From contig NZ_LKEG01000056.1 in the NCBI RefSeq assembly GCF_001645105.1, forward strand, positions 14,984 to 59,950: a DNA stretch of 44,967 nt. The letters run 5' to 3'. A program made the translations under genes and the position numbers. Positions 35,856 to 43,876 of the stretch are shown here, one piece after another (the first letter of the stretch is position 1; each line of letters begins with the position of its first letter). The DNA is from Pseudomonas marginalis (GTDB lineage Bacteria > Pseudomonadota > Gammaproteobacteria > Pseudomonadales > Pseudomonadaceae). The notes below the pieces were generated by a model. The model ran no database searches and was not told the DNA's origin. It was given only the letters and a program-made list of their open reading frames with translations.

Positions 35856-37052
35856 ATGAGCCTGTTCTCCGCTGTCGAAATGGCACCACGCGATCCTATC
35901 CTGGGCCTCAACGAAGCATTCAACGCCGACACACGAACCACCAAGGTCAACCTTGGCGTGGGCGTTTACTGCGACGAGGAGGGGAAGATTCCACTCTTGC
36001 GTGCCGTTGCCGAAGCGGAAGCCATTCGCGTGGCGCAACACGCCGCCCGTGGCTACTTGCCGATCGACGGCATCGCGGCCTACGACAAGGCCGTGCAAAC
36101 CCTGCTGTTCGGCGCTGAATCGCCCCTGCTCGAAGCCAACCGCGTCGTCACCGTACAAGCGGTCGGCGGCACCGGCGCGCTGAAAATCGGCGCCGACTTC
36201 CTCAAGCAGCTGCTGCCCAACGCCGTCGTTGCCATCAGCGACCCGAGCTGGGAAAACCACCGCGCGCTGTTCGAAACGGCCGGTTTCCCGGTGCAGAACT
36301 ACCGCTACTACGACGCCGCCACCCACGACGTGAACCGTGCCGGCCTGCTCGACGACCTCAATGCCCTGCCGCCACAGTCCATCGTGGTGCTGCACGCCTG
36401 CTGCCACAACCCGACCGGCGTCGACCTGAGCCCGGCCGACTGGCAGAACGTGCTGGACGTGGTCAAGGCCAAGAACCTGGTGCCGTTCCTCGACATGGCC
36501 TACCAAGGCTTTGGCGATGGCATCCACGAAGACGCCGCCGCGGTGCGCCTGTTCGCGGAATCGGGCTTGACCTTCTTTGTGTCCAGCTCGTTCTCCAAGT
36601 CGTTCTCCCTGTACGGCGAGCGCGTTGGCGCACTGTCGATCGTCAGTGAATCCAAGGAAGAAAGCGCGCGCATCCTGTCCCAGGTCAAGCGTGTGATCCG
36701 CACCAACTACTCCAACCCGCCGACCCACGGCGCGGCGATCGTGGCAGCGGTACTGAACAACCCTGAGCTGCGCGCCCAGTGGGAAGCCGAGCTGGCTGAA
36801 ATGCGCCTGCGCATCCGTGGCATGCGCGAGCAGATGGTCGCCGAACTGGCCAAGGCTGCTCCGGGCCACGACTTCAGCTTCGTCGGCCGCCAACGTGGGA
36901 TGTTCTCCTACTCCGGCCTGACCGTTGAGCAAGTCACCCGCTTGCGCAGCGAGTTTGGCATCTACGCACTGGATACCGGGCGTATCTGTGTGGCGGCGTT
37001 GAACCAGTCGAACATTGGTGCGGTGACCAAGGCGATTGTTCAGGTGTTGTAA
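35856..37052 (+). CDS. Aromatic amino acid / aspartate aminotransferase
   Basis: A class I PLP aminotransferase of 398 residues, either the aspartate (AspC) or the tyrosine (TyrB/PhhC) type. The start MSLFSAVEMAPRDPILGL is the canonical N-terminus of this family; the frame extends upstream without a ribosome-binding site. Landmarks are HNPTGVD (about 184-190), DMAYQGFG (213-220), the PLP lysine K248 in SSSFSKSFSLYGER, and the C-terminal arginine region MFSYSGL...GRI. The preference between aspartate and aromatic substrates cannot be settled from the sequence. It is monocistronic and ends at a strong terminator. Confidence 0.93.
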   Translation: MSLFSAVEMAPRDPILGLNEAFNADTRTTKVNLGVGVYCDEEGKIPLLRAVAEAEAIRVAQHAARGYLPIDGIAAYDKAVQTLLFGAESPLLEANRVVTVQAVGGTGALKIGADFLKQLLPNAVVAISDPSWENHRALFETAGFPVQNYRYYDAATHDVNRAGLLDDLNALPPQSIVVLHACCHNPTGVDLSPADWQNVLDVVKAKNLVPFLDMAYQGFGDGIHEDAAAVRLFAESGLTFFVSSSFSKSFSLYGERVGALSIVSESKEESARILSQVKRVIRTNYSNPPTHGAAIVAAVLNNPELRAQWEAELAEMRLRIRGMREQMVAELAKAAPGHDFSFVGRQRGMFSYSGLTVEQVTRLRSEFGIYALDTGRICVAALNQSNIGAVTKAIVQVL

Positions 37053-37071
37053 GCCTGAAACAGGTGTGATG

Positions 37072-37103
37072 AAAGGGAAGCCATTCACGGCTTCCCTTTT
37101 TTA
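37072..37103 (+). terminator. Rho-independent terminator after the aminotransferase
   Basis: AAGGGAAGCC-ATTCAC-GGCTTCCCTT followed by TTTT, about 20 nt past the stop codon. Confidence 0.95.
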
Positions 37104-37116
37104 TGGGCGAATGCCG

Positions 37117-37257
37117 AACCTGTGGTGAGCGAGCTTGCTCGCGCTGGGTTGCATAGCAGCCCCATCCCCGGCCACCTGGAACTTCCTGAGAGAACGCGGT
37201 GCCTGAACAAGGGGCCGCTGCGCGCCCCAGCGCGAGCAAGCTCGCTCACCACAGGTT
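37117..37257. repeat. Large inverted repeat (REP of a second family)
   Basis: Arms of 32 nt are perfectly inverted: AACCTGTGGTGAGCGAGCTT at 37117 and onward to 37148, and its complement at 37226-37257. A 77-nt interior separates them. The core GAGCGAGCTTGCTCGC differs from the GGGGGCTTGCCCCC family used elsewhere in the window. Confidence 0.92.
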
Positions 37258-37358
37258 CAGCGCTCGCCACGGGAATTGCATCGTTTGCAAAAAATTCACT
37301 GGGCGCAGCACTCAGCCCCTAAACTGACCGTCGATTGCCCCTTTGCTGTGAGATCCCT

Positions 37359-37568
37359 ATGAGAAACGACGACCTGGACCTTCGTGCCGACCGCGACGAG
37401 CTGGACCACTTCACCCCACGCGCGCCGCAAGCCAAGCGCCAGAAGAGCCTGGTGCTGCAAGTGGCACTGGGTGTGTTCCTCGGTGGACTGGCGCTGTGGC
37501 TGGTGCAATTGGGCGCGACGGCGATCATGGCGAAATTGGCCATGGGCACCCTGCAATTCGGCGGCTGA
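37359..37568 (+). CDS. Small membrane protein, hypothetical
   Basis: A 69-residue protein. The start MRNDDLDLRADRDELDHF is chosen for its charged N-terminus; an earlier in-frame start would add eight atypical residues. Residues 1-35 are acidic then basic (QAKRQKS), followed by one hydrophobic helix (about 36-60, LVLQVALGVFLGGLALWLVQL). It resembles conserved uncharacterised single-span proteins of Pseudomonas. No function is assignable. A REPIN begins just after its stop. Confidence 0.7.
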   Translation: MRNDDLDLRADRDELDHFTPRAPQAKRQKSLVLQVALGVFLGGLALWLVQLGATAIMAKLAMGTLQFGG

Positions 37569-37576
37569 TACCTATC

Positions 37577-37673
37577 AAAATGTGGGAGGGGGCTTGCTCC
37601 CGATAGCGGTGGCTCAGACACAGATGTAGTGACTGGCACACTGCTATCGGGAGCAAGCCCCCTCCCACATTTG
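37577..37673. repeat. REPIN overlapping the 3' end of ptrR
   Basis: TGTGGGAGGGGGCTTGCTCC...CGATAGCGG and its inverted copy are separated by about 45 nt. The right-hand REP extends into the LysR gene and encodes its last residues (QMWEGACSR) and stop. Confidence 0.9.
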
Positions 37674-38531
37674 ATTGCGTTCCTCCAGCAACTTCACGAA
37701 GCTGTTCAAACTCTGCGATACCGTGCCCCGGCGCCAGATCAGCCAGGTATGCAGCGTGCGAAAACTGTCCGTCAGCGGCCACAGGCTCACCGTGGTAAAC
37801 CCCGGCATGCTTTCCAGCATGCTGCGCGGCATCAGCGCCAACCCGGCGCCGGCGCTGACGCAGGCGAGCATGCCGTGATAGGACTCGATCTCGAAAATCT
37901 TGCCCGGCACCGCGCCGTCCTGTGAGAACCAGCGCTCGAAGTGGTGCCGATAAGAACAGTTGGAGCGGAAGGTGTAGATGTTCTCACCATTCACGTCCTG
38001 GCCCCGGGTGATGGGCGCGTGATGCAGCGGCGCGATCACCACCATCTCCTCTTCAAACACTGCCACGCCTTCCAAGGTGGAATGCAGCACCGGCCCGTCG
38101 ACAAACGCCGCCGTCAGCCGCCCCGACAGCACGCCCTCGATCATCGTGCCCGAGGGCCCGGTGCTCAGGTCCAACTCAACCTTGGTGTGCTTCTGGTTAT
38201 ACGCCGCCAGCAACGCCGGGATACGCACGGCCGCGGTGCTCTCCAGCGAACCGAGGGCAAACGCGCCCTGGGGCTCCTCCCCCGCCACCGTCGCGCGGGC
38301 TTCCTGCACCAGATCGAGGATGCGCCGCGTATAGCCGAGGAAATTCCACCCGGCCGGTGACAGGCGCAGGCGACTTTTCTCGCGGATAAACAATTCCACA
38401 CCCAGGTCCTGCTCCAGTTGCTTGATGCGCGTGGTCAGGTTCGATGGCACGCGATGAATCAACTGCGCGGCGGCGCTGATGCTGCCTTGCTCGGCGACGG
38501 CCTTGAAGATTTCCAGCTGCACCAGATCCAA
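37644..38531 (-). CDS. ptrR: LysR regulator PtrR-like, divergent from sad
   Basis: A LysR-type regulator of about 295 residues. The preferred start is the TTG giving MDLVQLEIFKAVAE, 6 nt after a GGAG; a TTG four codons earlier is also open. The HTH is GSISAAAQLIHRVPSNLTTR (about 15-34) with a HRVPSNLTTRIKQLE signature that strongly resembles E. coli PtrR (YneJ). In E. coli PtrR controls sad and putrescine use. Here too it is divergent from a Sad-like dehydrogenase, which supports the name. The last nine residues and stop derive from a REP element, so the original C-terminus may have been altered. Confidence 0.82.
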   Translation of the reverse strand: MDLVQLEIFKAVAEQGSISAAAQLIHRVPSNLTTRIKQLEQDLGVELFIREKSRLRLSPAGWNFLGYTRRILDLVQEARATVAGEEPQGAFALGSLESTAAVRIPALLAAYNQKHTKVELDLSTGPSGTMIEGVLSGRLTAAFVDGPVLHSTLEGVAVFEEEMVVIAPLHHAPITRGQDVNGENIYTFRSNCSYRHHFERWFSQDGAVPGKIFEIESYHGMLACVSAGAGLALMPRSMLESMPGFTTVSLWPLTDSFRTLHTWLIWRRGTVSQSLNSFVKLLEERNQMWEGACSR

Positions 38532-38633
38532 GTCATTCTCCAATCGTGAACGTATTGCTTAATATTATTCAGTTTCCAGAAAACATGCATCCCCGTAGGC
38601 TTACTCCATCCACTCATTCAGCCGGACGGTGCC

Positions 38634-40025
38634 ATGAACGCTATTTCTCATCAGACTCACGCCCTGTCGATCAACCCCGCCACTGGCGAAACAGTCGGCA
38701 GCTACCCCTACGAAAGCGCGTTGCAACTGGACGCCGCCCTCGACCGCGCCACCGAAGCCTTCCGCACCTGGCGCCGCCAGCCGGTGAGCCAGCGCGCCGA
38801 ATGGCTGCTGGCCCTGGCCGGCGCCCTGCGCGAGCAAGCCGAAGACATGGCGCAGATGATCACCCTGGAGATGGGCAAACCCATCGCCCAGGCCCGTGCC
38901 GAAATCGAGAAATGCGCGCTGCTCAGCGAATGGTACGCCGCCCATGGCCCGGCCATGCTCGCTCCAGAACCGACCCTGGTGGACAACGGCAGCGCCCAGA
39001 TCGAGTACCGCCCGCTGGGCCCTATCCTCGCCGTGATGCCGTGGAACTTCCCGGTGTGGCAAGTGCTGCGTGGCGCCGTGCCGACCATGCTCGCCGGCAA
39101 CACCTACGTGCTCAAACACGCCCCGAACGTAATGGGCAGCGCCTACCTGATCAAGCAGGCCTTCCAAAAAGCGGGCTTCGCTGAAGGCCTGTTCGAAGTG
39201 ATCAACGTGGCCAACGACGGCGTGTCCACAGCCATCGCCGACCCACGTATCGCCGCCGTCACCCTCACCGGCAGCGTGCGTGCCGGGATCGCCATCGGTT
39301 CACAAGCCGGTGCTGCGCTGAAAAAATGCGTGCTGGAGCTGGGCGGCTCCGACCCCTTCATCGTGCTCAACGACGCCGACCTCGACGCAGCTGTGCAAGC
39401 CGCACTGATCGGCCGCTTCCAGAACAGCGGCCAGGTCTGCGCCGCCGCCAAGCGCCTGATCATCGAGGAGGGTGTGGTAGAAGCCTTCACCGCCAAATTC
39501 CTCGACGCCAGCCGTGCCTTGGTCATGGGCGACCCGACATCAGCGGCCACCTACATCGGCCCGATGGCCCGTTTCGATTTGCGTGACGAGCTGCACGACC
39601 AGGTCCAGGCCACGCTGGAAGAAGGGGCGACCCTGCTGCTGGGCGGCCACAAAGTGCCCGGCGCCGGCAATTACTACGCACCGACCGTACTGGCCAACGT
39701 CACCGACCAGATGACCTCGTTCAAACAGGAACTGTTCGGTCCCGTCGCCTCGATCATCACCGCCCGCGACGCCGACCACGCCGTGGCCCTGGCGAATGAC
39801 AGCGAGTTCGGCCTCACCGCCAGCATCTTCACCACCGACGCCGCGAAGGCACGGGACATCGCCAACCAACTGGAAACCGGCGGTATTTTCGTCAACGCCT
39901 TCAGCGTCTCCGACCCTCGGGTAGCGTTTGGGGGGATCAAGAAGAGCGGCTTCGGGCGTGAGTTGTCGCACTTCGGCGTGCGGGAATTCTGCAACGCGCA
40001 GACGGTGTGGCTGGATCGCAAGTAA
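38634..40025 (+). CDS. sad: NAD(P)-dependent succinate-semialdehyde dehydrogenase Sad
   Basis: An aldehyde dehydrogenase of 463 residues, nearly the same length as E. coli Sad (YneI). The nucleophile is C269 in NSGQVCAAAKR, the general base E235 is in LELGGSDPF, and the oxyanion asparagine is in MPWNFPVWQ (about 138). The substrate is probably succinate semialdehyde from putrescine/GABA degradation, feeding succinate to the TCA cycle. The assignment rests on the divergent ptrR neighbour and ALDH subgroup features; a related short-chain semialdehyde is possible. Confidence 0.88.
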   Translation: MNAISHQTHALSINPATGETVGSYPYESALQLDAALDRATEAFRTWRRQPVSQRAEWLLALAGALREQAEDMAQMITLEMGKPIAQARAEIEKCALLSEWYAAHGPAMLAPEPTLVDNGSAQIEYRPLGPILAVMPWNFPVWQVLRGAVPTMLAGNTYVLKHAPNVMGSAYLIKQAFQKAGFAEGLFEVINVANDGVSTAIADPRIAAVTLTGSVRAGIAIGSQAGAALKKCVLELGGSDPFIVLNDADLDAAVQAALIGRFQNSGQVCAAAKRLIIEEGVVEAFTAKFLDASRALVMGDPTSAATYIGPMARFDLRDELHDQVQATLEEGATLLLGGHKVPGAGNYYAPTVLANVTDQMTSFKQELFGPVASIITARDADHAVALANDSEFGLTASIFTTDAAKARDIANQLETGGIFVNAFSVSDPRVAFGGIKKSGFGRELSHFGVREFCNAQTVWLDRK

Positions 40026-40070
40026 GCGAAGCCTCACCGCCTGTCGCAACGGCACCGCTCAACTGTGGGA

Positions 40071-40117
40071 GGGGCAAGCCCTAATGCCCTTAGCTGACTG
40101 GCATTAGGGCTTGCCCC
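40071..40117. terminator. Bidirectional hairpin between convergent genes
   Basis: GGGGCAAGCCCTAATGCC and its exact complement GGCATTAGGGCTTGCCCC are separated by 11 nt, an 18-bp perfect stem flanked by GGGAGG/CCTCCC. It resembles a REP with a modified core and lies between sad and the convergent LysR gene. It may serve as a terminator for both, but no T-run is present. Confidence 0.6.
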
Positions 40118-40142
40118 CTCCCCCCAGTTAAATCACCTGAAG

Positions 40143-41051
40143 CTACTGCTTCCCAAGCCCGGCCACCAATGCCTCCAGTACCACGCGTACCTTGGGCAAC
40201 GCCTGGCGGCTTTTGACCCAGCCCAACGTGATTGCCGCCCCTTGGGTGGCCAGGTGCGGCAACACCTCGACCAGCGTCCCTTCCTGCAGCGGTTGCTGGA
40301 CCATCCACGAAGGCAATTGCACGATGCCGCAATCGGCCAAAGCGGCCATCAGCAGCCCGTCGCCATTGCCCACCACCAGTTGCGGGGTGATCTGCCTGCG
40401 TCGGGGAGCGCCCTGTTCATCCGCGAAATTCCATGGGCTGATGCGCCCGTCCACCCAGCCGTAGGCGATGCACTGATGGTGCTCAAGGTCGTGTTCCGAC
40501 AGCGGAGTGCCGTGCCGCGACAAGTAGACCGGCGAGGCGTACAAGGTGTGCCATTCATGGGCGAGCACACGCTGCCCGACGGTTTCCGGCCAGGCATTCG
40601 TGCCGCCGATACGCACCACAATGTCCACGCCTTCCTCGAACGGCTCGATGAACCCGTCGCCAAACGTGAAGTGCGCCAAAAGCAGCGGATGCGCCTGCAA
40701 AAAAGGCAGTAACACCGGCAGTACCTGCGCGCGCCCCAATGCGCTGGGCAGGTCGATGCGCACACGGCCGCGGGCCTCGGTATTTTCCACGTGCAGTAAA
40801 AGCTCGGCTTCTTCCAAGTCGGCCAGTACGCCCGTGCACGTCCGGTAAAACGCCACACCGGCATCGGTGAGGGACAAGCGCCGCGTGGTGCGCTGGAACA
40901 GCCGAACACCCAAGCGTTTTTCCAGCCGCGCGATGCTTTTACTGATGGCCGAGGCGGTCAGGTTCATTTTCTCGGCGGCGGCGGTAAAGCTGCCGTGGTC
41001 CGAGACACACACAAACACATCGATACCTTTCAAGCGTTCGGAAGAAAACAT
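40143..41051 (-). CDS. LysR-family regulator divergent from an MFS transporter
   Basis: A 302-residue LysR-type regulator. The second ATG (MFSSERLKGIDVF) has AAAGG 6 nt upstream and is preferred over the ATG two codons earlier. HTH residues are visible in GSFTAAAEKMNLTASAISKS (about 20-39), followed by RLFQRTTRRLSLTDAG, typical of the large CrgA/AaeR-like group. The C-terminal effector domain is complete. It is divergent from the MFS gene with a 112-nt gap, so it probably regulates that transporter. The effector is unknown. Confidence 0.9.
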   Translation of the reverse strand: MFSSERLKGIDVFVCVSDHGSFTAAAEKMNLTASAISKSIARLEKRLGVRLFQRTTRRLSLTDAGVAFYRTCTGVLADLEEAELLLHVENTEARGRVRIDLPSALGRAQVLPVLLPFLQAHPLLLAHFTFGDGFIEPFEEGVDIVVRIGGTNAWPETVGQRVLAHEWHTLYASPVYLSRHGTPLSEHDLEHHQCIAYGWVDGRISPWNFADEQGAPRRRQITPQLVVGNGDGLLMAALADCGIVQLPSWMVQQPLQEGTLVEVLPHLATQGAAITLGWVKSRQALPKVRVVLEALVAGLGKQ

Positions 41052-41163
41052 GCACATCCTTTATTGGTGAATTCAGTTCAGGCAACTTGGTAAAAAGCAT
41101 CCTAAATCAGAAATTAGCTCAACGGTAAGCTATGACCGGATAAACCCTGGCACTGAGGCTCGG

Positions 41164-42363
41164 ATGCTGACCACGCTGAAAAACTACCCCCTGGCCGTCA
41201 ACCTGCTACTGGGCGCGTCCCTGGTGTTGACGCTCGCCAGGGCCATCACCCTGCCCTATCTGGTGATCTACCTGTCGAGCCAGTTCCAGTTGGGCGTCGC
41301 CGACATCGGCCTGGTGATCGGCAGCTCGCTGATCATCGGCTCTTTGTTAAGCCTGTATGGCGGCTTTCTGGTGGACAGCCTGCCCAGTCACCGCTTGATC
41401 CTCGGCTGTTGCGCGGTGTTCACCAGCGCGTTTCTGGGGGCGTTTATCGCTCAGGATCTGTGGGTGTTCTACGTCTGCCTGGTCGCGATCAACCTGGCCT
41501 ATGCCGTCATCGATATCGCGGTCAAATCCGGGTTTGGCCGGCTGCTTCCCGCCGAGGCGCGCAGCGAAGCGTTTTCGATCAAATACACCCTGACCAATAT
41601 CGGCTATGCCGTCGGCCCGTTCCTCGGTGCTGGGCTAGCCGCACTGGCCATCAGCCTGCCCTTTTTGGCCTCGGCGGGGCTTGGGGCCGGGTTCTTCATA
41701 GTTTACTGCGTGTGGGGCGACAGGCACTGGGCGCCACCCCACGCAAGCCGGCCCGCCGCGCCCTTCCTGGCGGTGGGCAAATTACTGCTGAGGGACTACC
41801 GCCTGGTGTGCTTTACCTTGGGCGGCATCTTCAGCGCCGTGGTGTTTGGCCAGTTCACGGCTTACCTCTCGCAATACCTGGTCGTCACCACCACGCCCGA
41901 GGCGGCCTACCGGATTATCAGCAGCGTGGTGGCCACCAACGCGCTGATGGTGATCAGCCTGCAATACATGATTGGCAAGCGGATCACCCATCAACACCTG
42001 CACCTGTGGCTCGCTGGAGGGCTGGGGATGTTCATCGTCGGGTTGGCGGGGTTTGGCTTGTCCACCTCGCTGACGTTCTGGGTGGTGTCCATGGCGATTT
42101 TCACGCTGGGCGAAATCATCGTGTTCCCCGCCGAATACATGTTCATCGACATCATCGCGCCCGATCATCTGCGCGGCATGTACTACGGCGCGCAAAACCT
42201 CGGCAACGTCGGCGCGGCACTGGGGCCGGTACTGTGCGGGATGGTGCTGGTGTCACAGCCGGCCCACTGCATGTTCTACCTGCTGGCGCTGTTTGTGATC
42301 GCGGGCGGGTTGCTCTACTGCCTGGGCGCGTCCCTCGCGGACAAGGTGCACGCCCCGACCTGA
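41164..42363 (+). CDS. Major facilitator superfamily transporter
   Basis: A 399-residue polytopic membrane protein with about 12 hydrophobic helices in two halves. The first helices (LAVNLLLGASLVLTLARAIT) and the loop GGFLVDSLPSHRLI between TM2 and TM3, which corresponds to the MFS motif A (GxLxDrxGrr), mark the family. FGRLLPAEARSEAFSIKYTLTN matches the central drug-efflux type region. The second half contains QYMIGKRI and PAEYMFIDIIAPDHLRGMYYG. It is probably a proton-driven exporter of small molecules or drugs. Regulation by the divergent LysR is likely. Confidence 0.92.
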   Translation: MLTTLKNYPLAVNLLLGASLVLTLARAITLPYLVIYLSSQFQLGVADIGLVIGSSLIIGSLLSLYGGFLVDSLPSHRLILGCCAVFTSAFLGAFIAQDLWVFYVCLVAINLAYAVIDIAVKSGFGRLLPAEARSEAFSIKYTLTNIGYAVGPFLGAGLAALAISLPFLASAGLGAGFFIVYCVWGDRHWAPPHASRPAAPFLAVGKLLLRDYRLVCFTLGGIFSAVVFGQFTAYLSQYLVVTTTPEAAYRIISSVVATNALMVISLQYMIGKRITHQHLHLWLAGGLGMFIVGLAGFGLSTSLTFWVVSMAIFTLGEIIVFPAEYMFIDIIAPDHLRGMYYGAQNLGNVGAALGPVLCGMVLVSQPAHCMFYLLALFVIAGGLLYCLGASLADKVHAPT

Positions 42364-42366
42364 ACC

Positions 42367-42672
42367 TCAATCACGGATATGCCGCCGCACGCACTGCACC
42401 AGGCCGTCCAGCGCCTGCGACTTCACCGGCGCGAGCACACAGACGGTGTGCTCGCGCCGGCCTTCGGTCACGGTCAGCGTGTAATGCACCTGGCCCGGAT
42501 TACCGGGGGTCGGTGCGTTGCTTTGCGGCAGCTGGAAGAAGTCGGCGGCCTCGATAAGCTGCCGCAACTCCTGCTGGTCCTGCTCGGGCAATGTGGCCAG
42601 TTCCACCGTACGCGGCTTGGCCAGGCCCGGAAAATACCCGGCCCCGCCGTTTTCCTTGATCGAAATGTGCAT
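42367..42672 (-). CDS. Emfourin-type protealysin inhibitor
   Basis: A 101-residue cytosolic protein without a signal peptide. The N-terminus MHISIKENGGAGYFPGLAKP and the pattern of a central LRQLIEAADFFQLP helix and the VHYTLTVTEGRREHTVCV strands fit the emfourin (M4in) family, small inhibitors encoded beside protealysin-like proteases. The gene starts 14 nt after the M4 protease stop with a GAGGAA site, so they are one operon. The inferred role is to inhibit the protease inside the producer cell. Assignment is from pattern and context. Confidence 0.82.
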   Translation of the reverse strand: MHISIKENGGAGYFPGLAKPRTVELATLPEQDQQELRQLIEAADFFQLPQSNAPTPGNPGQVHYTLTVTEGRREHTVCVLAPVKSQALDGLVQCVRRHIRD

Positions 42673-42686
42673 GATTGTTCCTCACG

Positions 42687-43748
42687 TCAGACAGAAATGC
42701 CGACCGCCTTCCAACCGTCCTTGACCGCCTTCTGTTCATCCTTGTTCGCGCCGTAGAGTCGACCGGCAACATCGTAGGTAATGCGCGCAAAACGCAGGAA
42801 CCCCGAATTGGGCCGCAACCGCGCATCGCGCAGCGCGTCATACCAGATGCGCCCAGCGCGTTCCCAGGCAAACCCGCCGAGTTTTGTCGCGACCTGGTAG
42901 AACGCATGGTTGGGAATGCCGGAATTGATATGCACCCCGCCATTGTCCTCGTAGGTCTGCACAAAATCATCCATGTGCCCCGGCTGAGGGTCCTTGCCCA
43001 GCAGTTTGTCGTCAAACGCCGTGCCGGGGGCTTTCATCGAGCGCAGGGCGGTGCCTTTGATCTTTTTGGTGAACAGCCCTTTGCCGATCAGCCAATCGGC
43101 GTCCTCTGCGGTTTGCTTCAACGCGTATTGCTTGATCAACGAACCGAACACGTCCGACAGTGACTCGTTCAACGCGCCGGATTGGTTGAAATACATCAGT
43201 TTGGCCTCGTCCTCGGTCACGCCATGGGCCAACTCATGGCCAATCACATCGAGCGCCACCGTGAAGCGGTTGAACAGTTGCTCATCGCCATCACCAAACA
43301 CCATCTGGGTCGAGTTCCAGAACGCATTGTTGTAGTTCTGGCCAAAGTGAACGGTAGCGTCCAAGGCCATGCCGGCATCGTCGATGGAGTTACGGTCGAA
43401 CACCTGATCGAAAAAATCGAAGGTGGCGCCCAGGCCATCATAGGCCTCGTCCACCGCGGCATCACCACTGGCGGGCTGGCCTTCGCCACGCACCAGCTTG
43501 CCGGGCAGGCTATCGGTGCCTTCGGCACTGTAGATCGAACGCCGTTTGTCGGCGCCCATGACCAAGGCCATGCGGGCCGGGCCCTTGGCGGGCACCGCGA
43601 CCATGCGCAGCGAGCGGAACGTGCTGTCCTTGGCGCGGGTGCGCAATGCGACATCCCGTTGCGCCTTATCGCCATTACGTGCGATCTGGTCGAGCATGTA
43701 CGGCGGAATCAGGCAGAAAATCGGGTGACGGGGGTGGCGAACACACAT
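42687..43748 (-). CDS. Protealysin-like M4 metalloprotease
   Basis: A thermolysin-family zinc metalloprotease of 353 residues. The start MCVRHPRHPIFCLIPPYML is preceded by GGAG. This short N-terminus is the protealysin propeptide signature (PxxCxIPPY), not a classical signal peptide, so the enzyme is not an ordinary secreted elastase. The zinc site is HELAH (171-175) with the third ligand E195 in NESLSDVFG. The C-terminal catalytic histidine region is NGGVHINSGIPNHAFY. It is partnered with the emfourin gene. Family members cleave actin and other proteins and can be delivered by secretion systems; here the target and export route are unknown. Confidence 0.94.
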   Translation of the reverse strand: MCVRHPRHPIFCLIPPYMLDQIARNGDKAQRDVALRTRAKDSTFRSLRMVAVPAKGPARMALVMGADKRRSIYSAEGTDSLPGKLVRGEGQPASGDAAVDEAYDGLGATFDFFDQVFDRNSIDDAGMALDATVHFGQNYNNAFWNSTQMVFGDGDEQLFNRFTVALDVIGHELAHGVTEDEAKLMYFNQSGALNESLSDVFGSLIKQYALKQTAEDADWLIGKGLFTKKIKGTALRSMKAPGTAFDDKLLGKDPQPGHMDDFVQTYEDNGGVHINSGIPNHAFYQVATKLGGFAWERAGRIWYDALRDARLRPNSGFLRFARITYDVAGRLYGANKDEQKAVKDGWKAVGISV

Positions 43749-43876
43749 GGTCAGGCTCCATTGAGTATGTGACAACGTCCAAGTAACCGATTCAGGATAG
43801 CCCCGAGACGTTAACGCGTGTCATCAATTGTCATTAACCTATGTTGCAGTCGTGTTTATCCAAGGAGGACTTACCG

